Positions 19,545 to 30,231 of a stretch of 64,000 nucleotides of DNA are shown piece by piece. The notes beneath the pieces were generated by a model. It made no database searches and was not told where the DNA came from. It was given only the letters and a program-made list of their open reading frames with translations. The stretch is from NCBI RefSeq assembly GCF_019703515.2, contig NC_059388.1, positions 4,181,979-4,245,978 of the forward strand. The letters run 5' to 3'. Both the position numbers and the translations under genes were made by a program. Source of the stretch: Myxocyprinus asiaticus (taxonomy: Eukaryota; Chordata; Actinopteri; Cypriniformes; Catostomidae). Numbering within the stretch: the first letter of the stretch is position 1; each line of letters starts with the position of its first letter.

Positions 19545-22484
19545 TCAAGAGTTCAGAAGTCTGATTGCTTGGGGGAAGAAGCTATCATGGAGTCGGCTGG
19601 TGCGTGTCCTGATGCTGCGATACCGCCTACCTGATGGTAGCAGTGAGAACAGCCCATGGCTCGGGTGGCTGGAGTCTCTGATGATCCTCCGAGCTTTTTT
19701 CACACACCGCCTTGTATATATTTCCTGGAGGGAGGGAAGCTCACCTCCGATGATGTGTTTGGCAGTTCGCACCACCCTTTGCAGTGCTTTGCGGTTGTGG
19801 GCAGTGCTATTGCCGTACCAGGCGGAGATGCAGCCAGTCAGGATGCTCTCCACAGTGCAGGTGTAGAACCGTGTGAGGATGTGGCGGTTCATTCCAAACT
19901 TCCTCAGCCGTCTCAGGAAGAAAAGGCGCTGATGAGCCTTCTTCACAACGACTTCAGTGTGGACGGACCATGTGAGTTCCTCTGTGATGTGGACACCCAG
20001 GAACTTGAAGCTGCTGACTCTCTCCACTGGTGCCCCATTGATGGTGATGGGACTGTGTTCTCTGTCTTTTCTTCTGAAGTCCACCACAAGCTCCTTTGTC
20101 TTACTGACGTTGAGGGAGAGGTTGTGCTCCTGACACCAGTGTGTCAGAGTGTGCACCTCCTCTCTGTAGGCTGTTTCATCATTGTCAGTGATCAGACCTA
20201 CCACCGTCGTGTCATCAGCAAACTTAATGATGGCATTGGAGTTATGTGTTGCCACACAGTCATGTGTGTACAGGGAATACAGTAGTGGGCTGAGAACACA
20301 GCCCTGCGGGGCTCCAGTGTTGAGGGTCAGTGATGAGGAGATGTTGCTGCCTATTCTAACCACCTGGCGTCTGCTTGACAGGAAGTCCAGGATCCAGCTG
20401 CACAGCGAGCTGTTTAAGCCCAGAGCCCGGAGTTTCTCATCTAGCTTGGAGGGCACTATGGTGTTGAATGCTGAGCTGTAGTCTACAAACAGCATTCTCA
20501 CATAAGTGTTCTTTTTTTCCAGGTGGGAGAGAGCAGTGTGTATTGTAGATGCAATGGCATCATCAGTGGAGCGGTTGTTACGGTAAGCAAACTGCAGCGG
20601 GTCAAGATTGAGTGGTAATACAGAGCAGATGTAATCTCTGATTAGTCTCTCAAAACATTTGCTGATGATGGGGGTCAGAGCAACAGGACGCCAGTCATTT
20701 AAACAAGTTATTTTCGATTGTTTTGGAACAGGCACAATGGTGGATGTTTTAAAGCATGTGGGGACTACAGACAAAGAGAGGGAGAGGTTGAAAATGTCCG
20801 TAAAAACACCAGCCAGCTGGTTCGCGCACGCTCTGATGACGCGGCCCGGAATGCCGTCTGGACCCGCGGCTTTGCGGATATTCACCCGTCGGAATGATCG
20901 GGTTACATCCGCTACAGAGACGGAGAGTGAACTAACCTCTGTAGCTTCGGCCGTGAGAGCTCTCTCCGCGAGGGCGGTGTTATTTCCCTCGAAGCGAGCA
21001 TAAAAAGTATTTAGCTCATCTGGGAGAGAGGCAGCGGTGTTCATGGCGGAGTTTTTATTCCCTTTAAAGTCCGTGATGATGTTAATTCCCTGCCACATGC
21101 TTCTAGAGTTGGTGGTGTTAAACTGTCCCTCAATCTTACTCCTGTACTGGCGTTTTGCTGTTTTGATAGTTTTTCGGAGGGCATAACTGGCTTGTTTATG
21201 CTCCTCCGCGTTCCCGGAATTAAAAGCGGAGGTCCGCACATTAAGTGCTGCGCGAACATCGCTGTTGATCCACGGCTTCTGATTCGGATAGATTCGCACA
21301 GTTCTGGTCGGAATCACTTCCTCTACACACGTTCTGATGAAGCACATTACGCTATCAGCGTAAAGCTCGATGTCGTCATCAGAGGCGGACCGGAACATCT
21401 CCCAGTCCGTGCGATCAAAACAGTCTTGTAGCGTAGAGTCTGATTGGTCCGACCAGCACTGGATCGTTCTGAGGGTGGGTGCTTCCTGTTTCAGTTTCTG
21501 CCTGTAAGCGGGCAGAAGCAGAATGGAAGAGTGGTCCGATTTTCCAAATGGTGGGCGGGGGAGGGATCTGTAGCCATCCCGGAACGGAGAGTAGCAATGG
21601 TCCAAAACCCGGTCCCCTCGTGTGTTGAAACTAATGTGCTGGTGATATTTTGGTGCGACTGATTTTAAACTGGCTTTATTAAAGTCCCCGGTCACAATGA
21701 ACGCGGCCTCAGGGTGCGCGGTTTCCTGCTCACTTATACTCCCATACAGTTCCTTGAGTGCCCGGTCTGTGTCGGCTTGTGGGGGGATGTACACAGCAGT
21801 GATAATGACCGCTGTGAATTCCCTCGGTAGCCAGAATGGTCGACACAGAAGCATAAGAAATTCCAGATCAGGAGAACAGAAAGACTTGATAGAATGTATG
21901 TTCCTCTGATCGCACCAGGATTTGTTGATCATAAAACATACACCACCTCCTCTAGTTTTACCTGAGAGGTCTTTCGCTCTGTCCGCTCGGAGCATGGAAA
22001 ACCCCGCGGGTTCAATGGCTGAGTCTGGAATCTCCGCAGACATCCAAGTTTCCGTAAGGCAGATAACGCAGCAGTCCCTCGTCTCTCGTTGGAAAGAGAT
22101 CCGCGCTTTCAGCTCGCAGAGCTTGTTATCCAGAGACTGAACATTTGCCAGTAGAATAGTGGGTAGCGGGGGTCGATTTGCGCGGCGTCTTACTCTGATG
22201 AGAACGCCGGCTCTGTTTCCCCTTTTCCTCCTGCGTTTCCGCGGCCGTGCTGCCCAGACAAAGGGCTCCGCTTGCGTGTTTGTAAACAGCGGGTCGGCAT
22301 TGAGGAATGTGAAGTCCGGTTTACGGTGTGAGATCGCTGAGCCAATGTCCAAAAGTGTTTGTCTGTCGTAGACAATAAGGCAGGCAACATCCAAGACAAG
22401 AAACATAAGAATTGTAAACAAAACAAACAAACCATTGCTAAGTTGTGTCGGAGCTCGCAACGCAGCAGCCATACTCGGCGCCAT
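19545..22484 (-). CDS. L2-like ORF2: endonuclease and reverse transcriptase, open over about 979 aa
   Basis: This protein nicks target DNA and copies the LINE RNA there (target-primed reverse transcription). I prefer the ATG at 22484 (protein start MAPSMAAAL) to the upstream ATG at 22544, because the first 20 codons of the longer frame lie in host gypsy sequence. A hydrophobic stretch ([20 protein letters not shown]) near residues 18-40 is unusual and may be chance. The AP-type endonuclease covers about residues 105-330, with [11 protein letters not shown] (Asn), LTETWM (Glu), TGDFNK (Asp, Asn) and GKSDHSS (Asp-His). The reverse transcriptase covers about 470-760, with [12 protein letters not shown], motif [28 protein letters not shown] and the catalytic FADDTT. 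The C-terminus ([18 protein letters not shown]) is typical of fish L2/CR1-type LINEs. No stop or frameshift is seen. Clade is by resemblance; CR1 or Rex-like remains possible. Confidence 0.9.
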   Translation of the reverse strand: MAPSMAAALRAPTQLSNGLFVLFTILMFLVLDVACLIVYDRQTLLDIGSAISHRKPDFTFLNADPLFTNTQAEPFVWAARPRKRRRKRGNRAGVLIRVRRRANRPPLPTILLANVQSLDNKLCELKARISFQRETRDCCVICLTETWMSAEIPDSAIEPAGFSMLRADRAKDLSGKTRGGGVCFMINKSWCDQRNIHSIKSFCSPDLEFLMLLCRPFWLPREFTAVIITAVYIPPQADTDRALKELYGSISEQETAHPEAAFIVTGDFNKASLKSVAPKYHQHISFNTRGDRVLDHCYSPFRDGYRSLPRPPFGKSDHSSILLLPAYRQKLKQEAPTLRTIQCWSDQSDSTLQDCFDRTDWEMFRSASDDDIELYADSVMCFIRTCVEEVIPTRTVRIYPNQKPWINSDVRAALNVRTSAFNSGNAEEHKQASYALRKTIKTAKRQYRSKIEGQFNTTNSRSMWQGINIITDFKGNKNSAMNTAASLPDELNTFYARFEGNNTALAERALTAEATEVSSLSVSVADVTRSFRRVNIRKAAGPDGIPGRVIRACANQLAGVFTDIFNLSLSLSVVPTCFKTSTIVPVPKQSKITCLNDWRPVALTPIISKCFERLIRDYICSVLPLNLDPLQFAYRNNRSTDDAIASTIHTALSHLEKKNTYVRMLFVDYSSAFNTIVPSKLDEKLRALGLNSSLCSWILDFLSSRRQVVRIGSNISSSLTLNTGAPQGCVLSPLLYSLYTHDCVATHNSNAIIKFADDTTVVGLITDNDETAYREEVHTLTHWCQEHNLSLNVSKTKELVVDFRRKDREHSPITINGAPVERVSSFKFLGVHITEELTWSVHTEVVVKKAHQRLFFLRRLRKFGMNRHILTRFYTCTVESILTGCISAWYGNSTAHNRKALQRVVRTAKHIIGGELPSLQEIYTRRCVKKARRIIRDSSHPSHGLFSLLPSGRRYRSIRTRTSRLHDSFFPQAIRLLNS

Positions 22485-22686
22485 CTTGAGTTGGAAACTT
22501 TGAAACTTTGACAAGCTCAGGGCAGGAGGAGCTTTCAGCAGCAAACTCAGTGACAGGAACAGCTGACAGCAGGGTGGTGATGGCAGCTACAGTTGCTGGT
22601 TCTGAATCAGAGTTAATTTGATTTGGCAATGGTCAGCTCCATGTCATAATTGAAGCAGAGCAGTCTTGCAGACCATCAAGCTACTC

Positions 22687-23046
22687 TCAGTCCAGTGCGC
22701 CCCATGCCTTAATAGTCAAAAGGGTAGTCAAGGCTTGGTGATCTGATCTTAATTTGAATTGTATGCCCCACAGACAAGTTCTCCAATGCTCAATGGCCCA
22801 GACACAAGCGAGGGCTCCTTTTTCAACTACAGAATATTTCCTCTCTGCAGCTATCAAAATTCTGGAAGCAAAAGCCACAGTTCTTTCTGACATATCTTGA
22901 TGGAGTTGAGTCAGGATACCACCTATGCCATAGTCCGAAGCATCTGTTGTAACAATTGTGGACAAAGCAGAGTCAAATAAAGCCAATGCAGGACTCTCTG
23001 CATTCAGTTCTTTTACTTTCTGGAAACTTCGGTGTGCTTTGGTGGT
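22687..23046 (-). pseudogene. RNase H fragment of gypsy element 1
   Basis: RNase H removes RNA from the RNA-DNA hybrid during reverse transcription. The minus-strand frame holds TTDASDYGIGGILTQ (first catalytic Asp), YSVVEKGALACVWAIEHW (Glu) and RSDHQALTTLL (Asp), in correct order and spacing for the Ty3/gypsy RNase H. It ends in KAWGALD, where frame is lost just before the usual ARW segment. It continues the RT pseudogene (23047-23919) with a stop between them near 23047. Confidence 0.85.
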
Positions 23047-23919
23047 CTATGTGAAATTTGCGTTTCCTCTGAGCACATCCCTCATAGGCTCAACAACTGC
23101 TGCGTAGTTCGGAATGAATTTAGCATACCAAGTGGTGAGGCTTAGAAATGATCTTAGTGTGGATGCATCTGATGGAGCTGGGGCATTTTGTATTGCCTCC
23201 AAATGACTGTTGTCTGGCATCAACCCCTCTATGGAGATGGTATGTCCCAGGAATGTGAGTTTCTCCTGGTGGAACTTACATTTCTCTTCATTTAGACATA
23301 AAATTGCTTCTTGCAGTTTGTGCAGCACTGTTTTGAGGTGTGCATCATGACTGGCAGCAGAATTACCAAACACAATTATATCATCCAGATATCCAGAACA
23401 TCTCTGAGGATAGTAGACATCAGTTTTTGAAATGATGCTGAGGCTGAAGCTAATCCATAGCAGACTCTCTTGAAATGGAACAGGCTGTCATATGTTATAA
23501 ATGCAGTCAGGTCTCTGCTTTCCTCTTGTAGTGGAACCTGATGGTACACATTTGCAAGATCAATTTCGGAAAACATCACAGCACCTCTCAACTGTGAAAA
23601 CAGTTCCTCGATGTGTGGAATGGGATATAGCTGTCCACAATGATTGCTTTATTGGGTTCCCTGAGACCCACACACGTCCTGATATCTCCAGATTTAGAGT
23701 CACCACGATGGGCGATACCCAGGGCGAGGCATCTACTCTTTCAATAATGTCTGCCGCTAACAGACGGTTCAGCTCCGCAGACACAGCATCCCTTACAGAA
23801 AAAGGCAGTCTGCACAACTTCTGTTGCACAGGGACAGCAATTTCATGCAATTTCACTTTATGTACAAAGTTATATGCATAGCCAAAGCTTGGTGTGGCAG
23901 AATGAGACACCTGCTGCAC
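23047..23919 (-). pseudogene. reverse transcriptase of gypsy element 1, broken
   Basis: Segments in order on the minus strand: 23919-23560 (VQQKLCRLPFSVRDAVSAEL, then DIIERVDASPWVSPIVV), 23591-23376 (motif A region SEIDLANVYHQVPL; VCYGLASASASFQKLM) and 23373-23047 (connection domain KCKFHQEKLTFLGHTIS, then RSFLSLTTWYAKFIPNY). The catalytic YxDD box near 23376 is not intact: the frame ends at DIWMI and the expected Asp pair falls across the frame break. Several frame changes separate the segments. The assignment to Ty3/gypsy RT is clear from motif order; activity is excluded. Confidence 0.85.
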
Positions 23920-23936
23920 AGACTGTTTGAAGGTGA

Positions 23937-24290
23937 TTACTTATTTCCTTTTATGCACAGGTTCAAGGAAGATATTAAGTCCATGCCCATTAGTGGGTTT
24001 CCACTTTTCACAATATAGAATGTGGCAGGTACTGAACATTCTGCATGTTGTGCACAAGTCTTAATACATCCCAGCACAGGAAGGTCATCTTTTGAATATG
24101 TGACAAGACGCACATCAGACTGTTCCAGGGGCAGCTCAGAAAAGTATTGCTTATATATACGCTCTGGCAACAAAGCTACAGAAGATCCTGTATCAACAAT
24201 TAATTCTTGCATTTTAGTACCTGACAATGTGCCCACTTCTGTGTTACACACAATTTTGTTTGCAGCAGGAGATGTGCTAGTCATGTACAA
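23937..24290 (-). pseudogene. aspartic protease domain of gypsy element 1
   Basis: The retroviral-type protease would cut the Gag-Pol polyprotein. The minus-strand frame has the active-site DTGSSVALLP at about residues 33-42 and the later NPLMGMDLISSLNL segment matching the conserved flap-to-C-terminal turn. It lies between the zinc-knuckle gag segment (about 24340-24430) and the RT, which is the gypsy order. The domain itself is open, but it is cut off from upstream and downstream frames. Confidence 0.8.
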
Positions 24291-24339
24291 GACAGTCAGT
24301 TCAGGAACTTCAATTTCTCATGTGATGTTCTGTTTCCGT

Positions 24340-24998
24340 GCAGAGCGGCACACTTTTGCAAAATGTCCAATTTTGCCACATGATTTACAGGTCTTGTTTA
24401 AAGCTGGGCACTGCTTGGAATTTGCTAAATGACTGTTGGAATCACAAAGGTAGCATTTGCGTTCAGAATGTATTCATTCGACTCTGATACTTTTCTTGTG
24501 TGCCTCTATGCGCGTTCATTTCTTTTTTTCTTCTCACGTGCAGTCTTTGAACTGGTAATTCGGCAGGCGTTGCAAATTCACTTGCATTAGCCATTGCATT
24601 TTCCACTTGGATTGCAACTTGTATTGCTCTGTCTAACGTTGTCCACTTCAAGCAATAAACGTTCATGAATTTGACTGCTGTACACTTTCTCAACGATTTG
24701 ATCTCAAAGCATTTCATCTTCTTTATCGCCAAATGCACATAATGACACCATATCACATATTGCAGAATATTTTTGTCATGCATTGCTCCCTTTGGCGAAA
24801 TGTATGTCGCTCCACAATGACATTAACCTTTGGTACAAAGTGCACCCTGAGAGCCATAAGTGCAGATGCATAAGTCATACCAGTGTTAGGAAGAGTGTAG
24901 AAAATTCTCTGTGCTTCTGTTCCAAGGCAGTGAAGCAATGTAGCGCGCTTACGAGCATCTCCCTCTACATGAATCGCCAACAGGTAGTTCTCAAACAT
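24340..24998 (-). pseudogene. gag region of gypsy element 1
   Basis: 24998-24753 (minus) encodes a capsid-like stretch (FENYLLAIHVEGDARKRATL, LRVHFVPKVNVIVERHTF). 24783-24463 follows in another frame (VQVENAMANASEF-like and RKKEMNAHRG). Near 24430-24340 another frame gives a zinc knuckle, CKSCGKIGHFAKVC, preceded by a second cysteine-rich box. Frame changes separate them all. This is the structural, RNA-binding part of the element. Confidence 0.75.
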
Positions 24999-25086
24999 TT
25001 GCGTCCATATTTTAGGTTCATTGTAGGTTCACCAGGACATTGTAAGTATGTAGGAGGAACATGAACTGCCATCCTCGTCGCCAGTT

Positions 25087-25165
25087 TGTTGTGTAGTCAC
25101 ATAAATCAGGCGAGATCACACTCAGGTAAATTTACTTAAAAATTGCATGCCCAACAAAAAACTGA
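25087..25165 (-). repeat. truncated 5' LTR of gypsy element 1
   Basis: Starts tgttgtgtagtcacataaat, as does the left LTR, and matches it through gcatgcccaacaaaaaa. Similarity stops at about 25165, so more than half of the LTR is missing or replaced. On the minus strand the LTR ends ACACAACA and is followed by AACTGGCGACGAGGATGGC, the probable primer-binding region. Confidence 0.75.
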
Positions 25166-26989
25166 AACTGGTTTGGACTCGAACCAAGATCCTGTGTTAT
25201 CCTCCTAAAGCAAATTAATAGTCCCTCTATGATCTAATATGAGAATTTTGTATATTCTGCTCTTTGTGCTGCAGCAAAGACCCAGACAGACTCCGGTTTA
25301 CCCCATTTCCTCGTTTATTGATTTCAATCAGATGGTCCCAATTAGATGCAGCTGGAAATCACGAGCATTAAAATGTCATTATAAAAAAACAACTTTCAAA
25401 ACCCTCTTTGCTGGTCCTAGTTCCTCAATTCACGGCAAAATATAATTTTCCAGACATTGTTACTTAATCACAGAAAGACAGTTTGTTTTCATAACCATCC
25501 CAGATGTGTATAACTGTCTTTCTTCAGCAGAACACAAATTAAGATTTTTAAAAGAAGATAGAGCTCTGTCAGGTCCTTATGATGTAAGTACACGGGTGCC
25601 AGCACTTTGATGGTACAAAAGTCACATTTAGGCAGCATACAAGTAATCCATGCAACTTCAGTCGATCAGTGAATGTCTTCTGAAGCAAATCGATAAATTT
25701 GTCTAAAAAATACATCGATATTTACAACGCTATTAACTTTTAAAAGCGCTTCCTCACAGCATCTGACGCATCACGTAGCTGTCGTAAGTGTGTCGGCGAG
25801 TTCAGGCAAGAATTCGGAAGCGCCACTTATTTACAACAGAAGAATCAACGTCACGCGAGAGTTCGGCCATTTCAGACAGTATCAGAGCCCTGGACAGAAG
25901 CGCCGATTTAAAGTTAAAAATGTTTAAATTACCAACTTATCTTACATAAACCTATCAATAAGACATTCATTTATCGACTGGAGTCGCAGGGATTACTTTT
26001 ATGCCGCCTAAATGTGAATTTTGGACTGTCAAAGTGCTGGCACCCGTGTACTTGCATTAACTATTCCTTTAAAAGTGCCATGTCACAAATATCTCTGCCC
26101 AGGAAATTTGCAGGTTTATGGGCGGACTGGTGTCGGTGGAATGACACCCCTGGCTAAAAATTTTCAGGAATTCATTTTTCGCTATCTCCTCTGTTGTAAG
26201 CCGAAACCAAAAATATGACCTGAATATCTCTCCTGTAACGCAGGACAGTTAAGCCCTGTTTTTACTGTTGTTGACATCATGTTGCAACACAGAGATTTTA
26301 GGTGTCTCCATGTTGCCTAAGCAGCCCTCTCTTGCAAGCTGGGAACAAGTTGGTGGTGTGCCACATGTCACTGCAGTGCCTGTTTTTAGTCTTGTTGGTG
26401 CTTGCTGGAAGACTGCCATGTGACAATATAAACTTAAGACCTTTATGTGTATGCACTAGGCATGCATGCTCGATAAACCCTGTAGAGTGGTTTCCCACTG
26501 TTGTATTCTGGGAACAAGGCAGACACATGTTCACAAAAGTAAACACTATCCAGCTTTACTGATTTGGTTGCAGTGAGTGACCACCCTATGAAGAAGGGTA
26601 GAATTAAGCCAGCGACAGGCACACAGTCCCTAGATCCTTTGACCCACTGTGTGGTGTGGTGCAGTCTCCTGGGGGTCTCCAGCTGGGAGCTGAGCACAGT
26701 CAAACACAGCTATGTGCTTTAGATTATAAGGCAACTGCCTTTAAATCTTACGGCGTATGTCCTGGGTGTGGGACACGCCGATTTTATGCTTAGATGTATG
26801 ATGCCTCCTCGCCAAAGATGTGATAGATGAAGTACAAGCCACGAAATGGCTTTCTATATAATGGCAAATTTTCTGGTCGCCAAGTGGAGGATGGGCTGTC
26901 TCCCATACCTGACTTGAGGCACTTGAATTGGACACTGATAAGTCTCCATTCAAGGTGGTTACTCAGAGACAGGTTTTGTTGTATGTCCG
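25166..26989. other. gene-free interval with foldback MITE
   Basis: Apart from the MITE at 25490-26075 no feature is identified. Short frames at 26298-26953 on both strands carry no domain. On the minus strand near 25183-25172, GGTTCGAGTCC matches a tRNA B box but no matching A box or cloverleaf was found. Confidence 0.45.
25490..26075. repeat. foldback MITE, family copy 3 (diverged)
   Basis: The arms tacacgggtgccagcacttt (25589-25610) and its complement (26029-26050) are perfect over about 22 bp; more inverted homology lies on both sides (gcaacttcagtcgatcagtg versus tcgactggagtcgcaggg, gatttaaagttaaa). The left end resembles the other copies (catcccagatgtgtataact, cagcagaacacaaatt). No coding capacity. 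Confidence 0.7.
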
Positions 26990-27004
26990 CTGACTGGACT
27001 GGTT

Positions 27005-27165
27005 TGAAAGCCTCGGATCTCGGATGAGGCCGATGACAGTGGTGTCGTCTGCAAACTTCAGGAGCTTGACAGAGGTTTCCTTGGTGATGCAGTCATTGGT
27101 GTAGAGGGAGAAGAGTAGTGGGGAGAGCACACATCCCTGGGGGCCACCAGTGCTGATTGTACAAC
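27005..27165 (-). pseudogene. L2-like LINE fragment: RT motifs B-C only
   Basis: The minus-strand frame reads [19 protein letters not shown], then [15 protein letters not shown], the core RT motifs of an L2/CR1-type LINE. It is nearly the same as a longer fragment at 47968-48447 and differs at several bases. Both ends are abrupt: 'ggcctcggatctcggatgag' on the left and the start of the L1-like 3' region on the right. No element termini are present. Confidence 0.75.
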
Positions 27166-27339
27166 CCCCTCTATTACTAACTCCCCCCCCCCCCAATCCC
27201 CAACACTACCCAAAACAACATCCCAGTGGTCCCACATAATTATAGACACACAAAAACAAATATTAAAAAATAAAATAATTAATAAAATATAATAATTCAC
27301 ACACATATCTCTCTCTCCACTGTCTCTAACTTCTGATTG

Positions 27340-29792
27340 TCAACGCCAGCAGTTGGGTGTGTCTTTAAGACCAAGCCTATATAATCTAGAGGGGGTCCAG
27401 TAAAATCTATGTAGAATCTTAAATTGCATAAGGCGAACCTTTGCATCTCTAGATGCAGACATGACATTTTTTAGAATACTAGTCCACACTTCTTCCTCCA
27501 ATACCAAATTCAAATCTTTTTCCCATAATCTCCTGATAGAAGCTAAAGCTCCATCCCCCAGACTCCGAACCAGCAGGGAGTAATACACTGATGCCTCATG
27601 ACCTTTTCCAAAAGCAGTAATCACCTCTCCCAAAGCATCTACCGCTTTAGGGGGGTGTGTGCTTCTCCCAAAAATAGTACAGAGCATGTGGCGCAGCTGT
27701 AAATACCTATAAAACTGAGATCTGGGAATCCCAAAATGATGACCCAGATTCTCAAAAGATCGCAACACTCCACTCTCATACAGGTTGCCGAGTGTAACAA
27801 CCCCTCTCACAATCCACTCTGACCAACAGAAAGGGGACTTATTGATACATAATTTTGGGTTCAGCCATATGCTTGAGGCAACATTTAAATAAATGTCCAA
27901 ATTAAATACTCTGGACACTCTTGTCCAAATCATGTGCAAATGTGAAATAACGGGGTGTGACTTAACTTCTCCAGTTAGTTTAATAGAAAGACTTTGCAAT
28001 GGTGAAATAGGGGCAAGGACTTCCTGTTCAATAGAAAACCAGGGAGGGGCTCTCTCAGGTGGAAGCAACCAATGAGCCAAATGCCTGAGACCGAACGCAA
28101 AATAATAAAACAAAAACTTGGGTAAGCCTAATCCACCTTTGTCAATCAGCCTATGTAATTTGTTGGAATGTAGTCTGGGACGTTTACCATTCCAAATGAA
28201 GGACTTCACAATTCTATCAAATTGCTTAAAGTAAGAGAGGGGGACATCTACAGGGAGAGACTGTAGCAAGTAGTTGAATTTTGGAATACAGTTCATTTTA
28301 ATAACATTAATCTTCCCAATCATCGATATATGTAATGAAGCCCATCTGACACATCGCTCGAAAACGTTTTAAAGGGTCAAAATTAACTAAATCAGACAGA
28401 TTTGCTGAGAATAAAATACTCAAATACTTAATGCCCTGTTTGGGCCACTGAAAGGCGCCTGGCTGGAAAGCCGTTACTGGGCAGTATGCTGTCAGAGCCA
28501 AAGCTTCGTATTTAGACCAATTGACTTTGTATCCTGAGAACTTGGAAAAGGAATTAAAAATAAATAAAATATCATCTGTGTAAAGCAGAAGCTTATGCGC
28601 CATTCCTCCCGCCTCCAATACGGAAAATCATCCTCCTTTCTTATCGTAGCTGCTAATGGTTCCAGGGCAAGACAGAACAATAATGGGGAAAGAGGGCAAC
28701 CCTGCCGAGTGCCTCTATCCAGAGTAAAATAATCTGAAATTAGTCCATTTGTTTGTACCGCTGCAACAGGGTGTCTATAAAGTAACTTAATCCAACCAAT
28801 GAATGTACTCCCAAACCCATACATTTCTAAAATCTTAAAAAGATAATCCCATTCTACCATATCAAACGCCTTTTTGGCGTCAAGTGAAATGGACCGGAGG
28901 CTGATCATTCGCTACTGACCACATGATATTAATGAAATGCCTGATGTTATCAGAAGAGCTGCGGCCCCGAATAAACCCCACCTGATCTATATGTATAAGA
29001 GATGTCATAACCTTAAACGATTAGCCAAAATTTTTACATCTAGCTGGATCAGGGAAATTGGACGGTAACTTTTACACACACACAGATCTTTACATTTACT
29101 TTTACACACACACAGATCTTTACATTTACATTTACAAAGCGTCTGCATTTGGCAGACGCTTTTATCCAAAGCGACTTACAGTGCCCTTATTACAGGGACA
29201 ATCCCCCTGGAGCAACGTGGAGTTAAGTGCCTTGCTCAAGGACACAATGGTGGTGGCTGTGGGGATTGAACCAACAACCTTCTGTGTACCTGTTCAGTGC
29301 TTTAGTCCACTATGCCACCACCACTCCATACTGGCTCCCAAAAGGATCTTTGTCCTTTTTAAGAATCAGACTGATCCGGGCTTGTTTCATGGTTGGAGGA
29401 AGCTTTCCGTTCTTTAATGATTCTGTATAAACTTCTAACAAAAGTGGAGCCAGTTCTGTAGCATAAGATCTAAAAAATTCAGCAGCAAAACCATCTGGCC
29501 CCGGAGCTTTGCCTGTAGGTAAGGACCTAATTACCTCGTCAAGTTCCTCCAAGGTTATCTCAGAATCAAGACAATTTCTTTGCTCAGTCATCAGTTTAGG
29601 AAGTTTTAATGGTTCCACAAAGTTTCTAATATCTTCATCAGTAGACAAAGACATAGAACTATAAAGATCAATATAGAATTCTTTAAAAGCATTATTAATA
29701 TCAGTGGCCGAGGTGAATATTTCACCACCAGCAGATTTCACTGAGGGAATGGTAGAAAATGACTCTCTCTGCTTTATATATCTAGCCAGAAG
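27340..29792 (-). pseudogene. L1-like ORF2 copy A, RT and C-terminal part
   Basis: ORF2 would act as endonuclease and reverse transcriptase. Minus-strand segments: 29807-29310 (ending in a SINE) with ITLEELDEVIRSLPTGKAPG, PDGFAAEFF; 28908-28492 with motif [15 protein letters not shown] and [20 protein letters not shown]; 28618-28307 with LYTDDIL in place of the usual YADD and a deletion right after it; 28323-27340, a 327-codon open frame of the thumb and C-terminal region (KINVIKMNCIPKFNYLLQSL, then KILHRFYWTPSRLY, ending TPNCWR). The stop after CWR replaces the Cys of the C-terminal cysteine motif seen in copy B. Frameshifts at about 28900 and 28600 exclude function. Confidence 0.88.
29069..29335 (-). 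mobile_element. tRNA-derived SINE nested in L1 copy A
   Basis: On the minus strand a tRNA-like head carries an A box TGGCATAGTGG (complement of 29307-29317) and a B box GGTTCAATCCCC (complement of 29261-29272), both pol III promoter elements. The body ends with CTGTAAGTCGCTTTGGATAA and AAAGCGTCTGCCAAATG, the conserved body of a widespread fish SINE, before TTTACA-type tail repeats. The tail region 29069-29128 contains a 30-bp segment twice (cttttacacacacacagatc). It interrupts the L1 RT near GTAACTTTTACAC. A second, head-less copy lies at 52018-52145. Confidence 0.8.
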
Positions 29793-29987
29793 TTCCCTAT
29801 CTGTCACTCACTCGACATTGTGTCGATGTAGTGACACTAGGGGTCACTCTTGGGAGCCCGAGACACCTCTGGTCTTTGATAAAAGGCCAATGAAAATTGG
29901 CGAGTGGTATTTGCATGCCACTCCCCCGGACATACGGGTATAAAAGGAGCTGGTATGCAATCACTCATTCAGATTTTCTCTTCGGAG
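29793..29987 (+). repeat. left inverted terminal repeat of the DIRS element
   Basis: From ttccctatctgtcactcact to cggagccg. From about 29818 onward it is complementary to 34834-35008; the outermost 25 bp pair instead with the internal complementary region. Contains the TATAAAAG box. Confidence 0.85.
29939..29946 (+). promoter_or_regulatory. TATA box in DIRS left terminal repeat
   Basis: TATAAAAG lies in the left terminal repeat about 290 bp upstream of the gag-like start at 30232, a plausible position for the element's promoter. In the right-hand repeat the equivalent is ATTTTATA in the opposite orientation. Confidence 0.55.
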
Positions 29988-30231
29988 CCGAACGGTCATG
30001 CTCATTGAGCGGAATATTACTGTTCATTCACCTCTGCTGGATCTGACGGCGCATTTCAGCGGCTTCTCCCTCCTCTGCAATGGTGCACTGTAGAGAACGC
30101 CCCTGGGCGCTTCGGCAGAAAAACTAGAGAGTATATTTACTGAAAGAGCCTTTTTCCCCTCTAAAAGAGTATATATTTCTCTAAAAGAGCGCACACACGG
30201 AACGTCTTTTTAAAGACGTGTCTTTTCAAAG

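Larger units (their letters stand above)
18915..22505 (-). mobile_element. L2-like LINE, apparently full length, nested in gypsy
   Basis: The insertion lies between gypsy sequence ending about 22506 (coding CPELVK) and resuming about 18914. At the 3' end (plus-strand 18916-18944) is a run of five-base repeats (aatca)n preceded on the minus strand by GTGACAATAAAGTG, the tail style of fish L2-type LINEs. The 5' end is a short leader directly before an ATG with GGCGCC. It contains a single long open frame. No obvious target duplication could be delimited, which is common for this clade. Confidence 0.88.
17975..25165 (-). mobile_element. Ty3/gypsy retrotransposon, split by an L2-like LINE
   Basis: On the minus strand the order is truncated 5' LTR (25165-25087), gag with zinc knuckle, protease, reverse transcriptase, RNase H, [L2 insertion], integrase, polypurine tract and 3' LTR (18162-17975). 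This is the standard Ty3/gypsy order. Without the L2 the element is about 3.6 kb, slightly short, so some internal deletion is likely. All coding regions are broken. The gypsy flanks of the L2 read on from CPELV codons (near 22510) into the segment after 18915, which places the L2 insertion between RNase H and the integrase zinc finger. Confidence 0.88.

Noticed and set aside
22485..22544. Upstream ATG at 22544 for the L2-like ORF
   Set aside because: The first 20 codons come from the surrounding gypsy sequence (CPELVK region in another frame); the LINE leader starts after it.
29261..29317. tRNA gene on the minus strand
   Set aside because: Head of a SINE: A and B boxes only, followed by the SINE body and tail.
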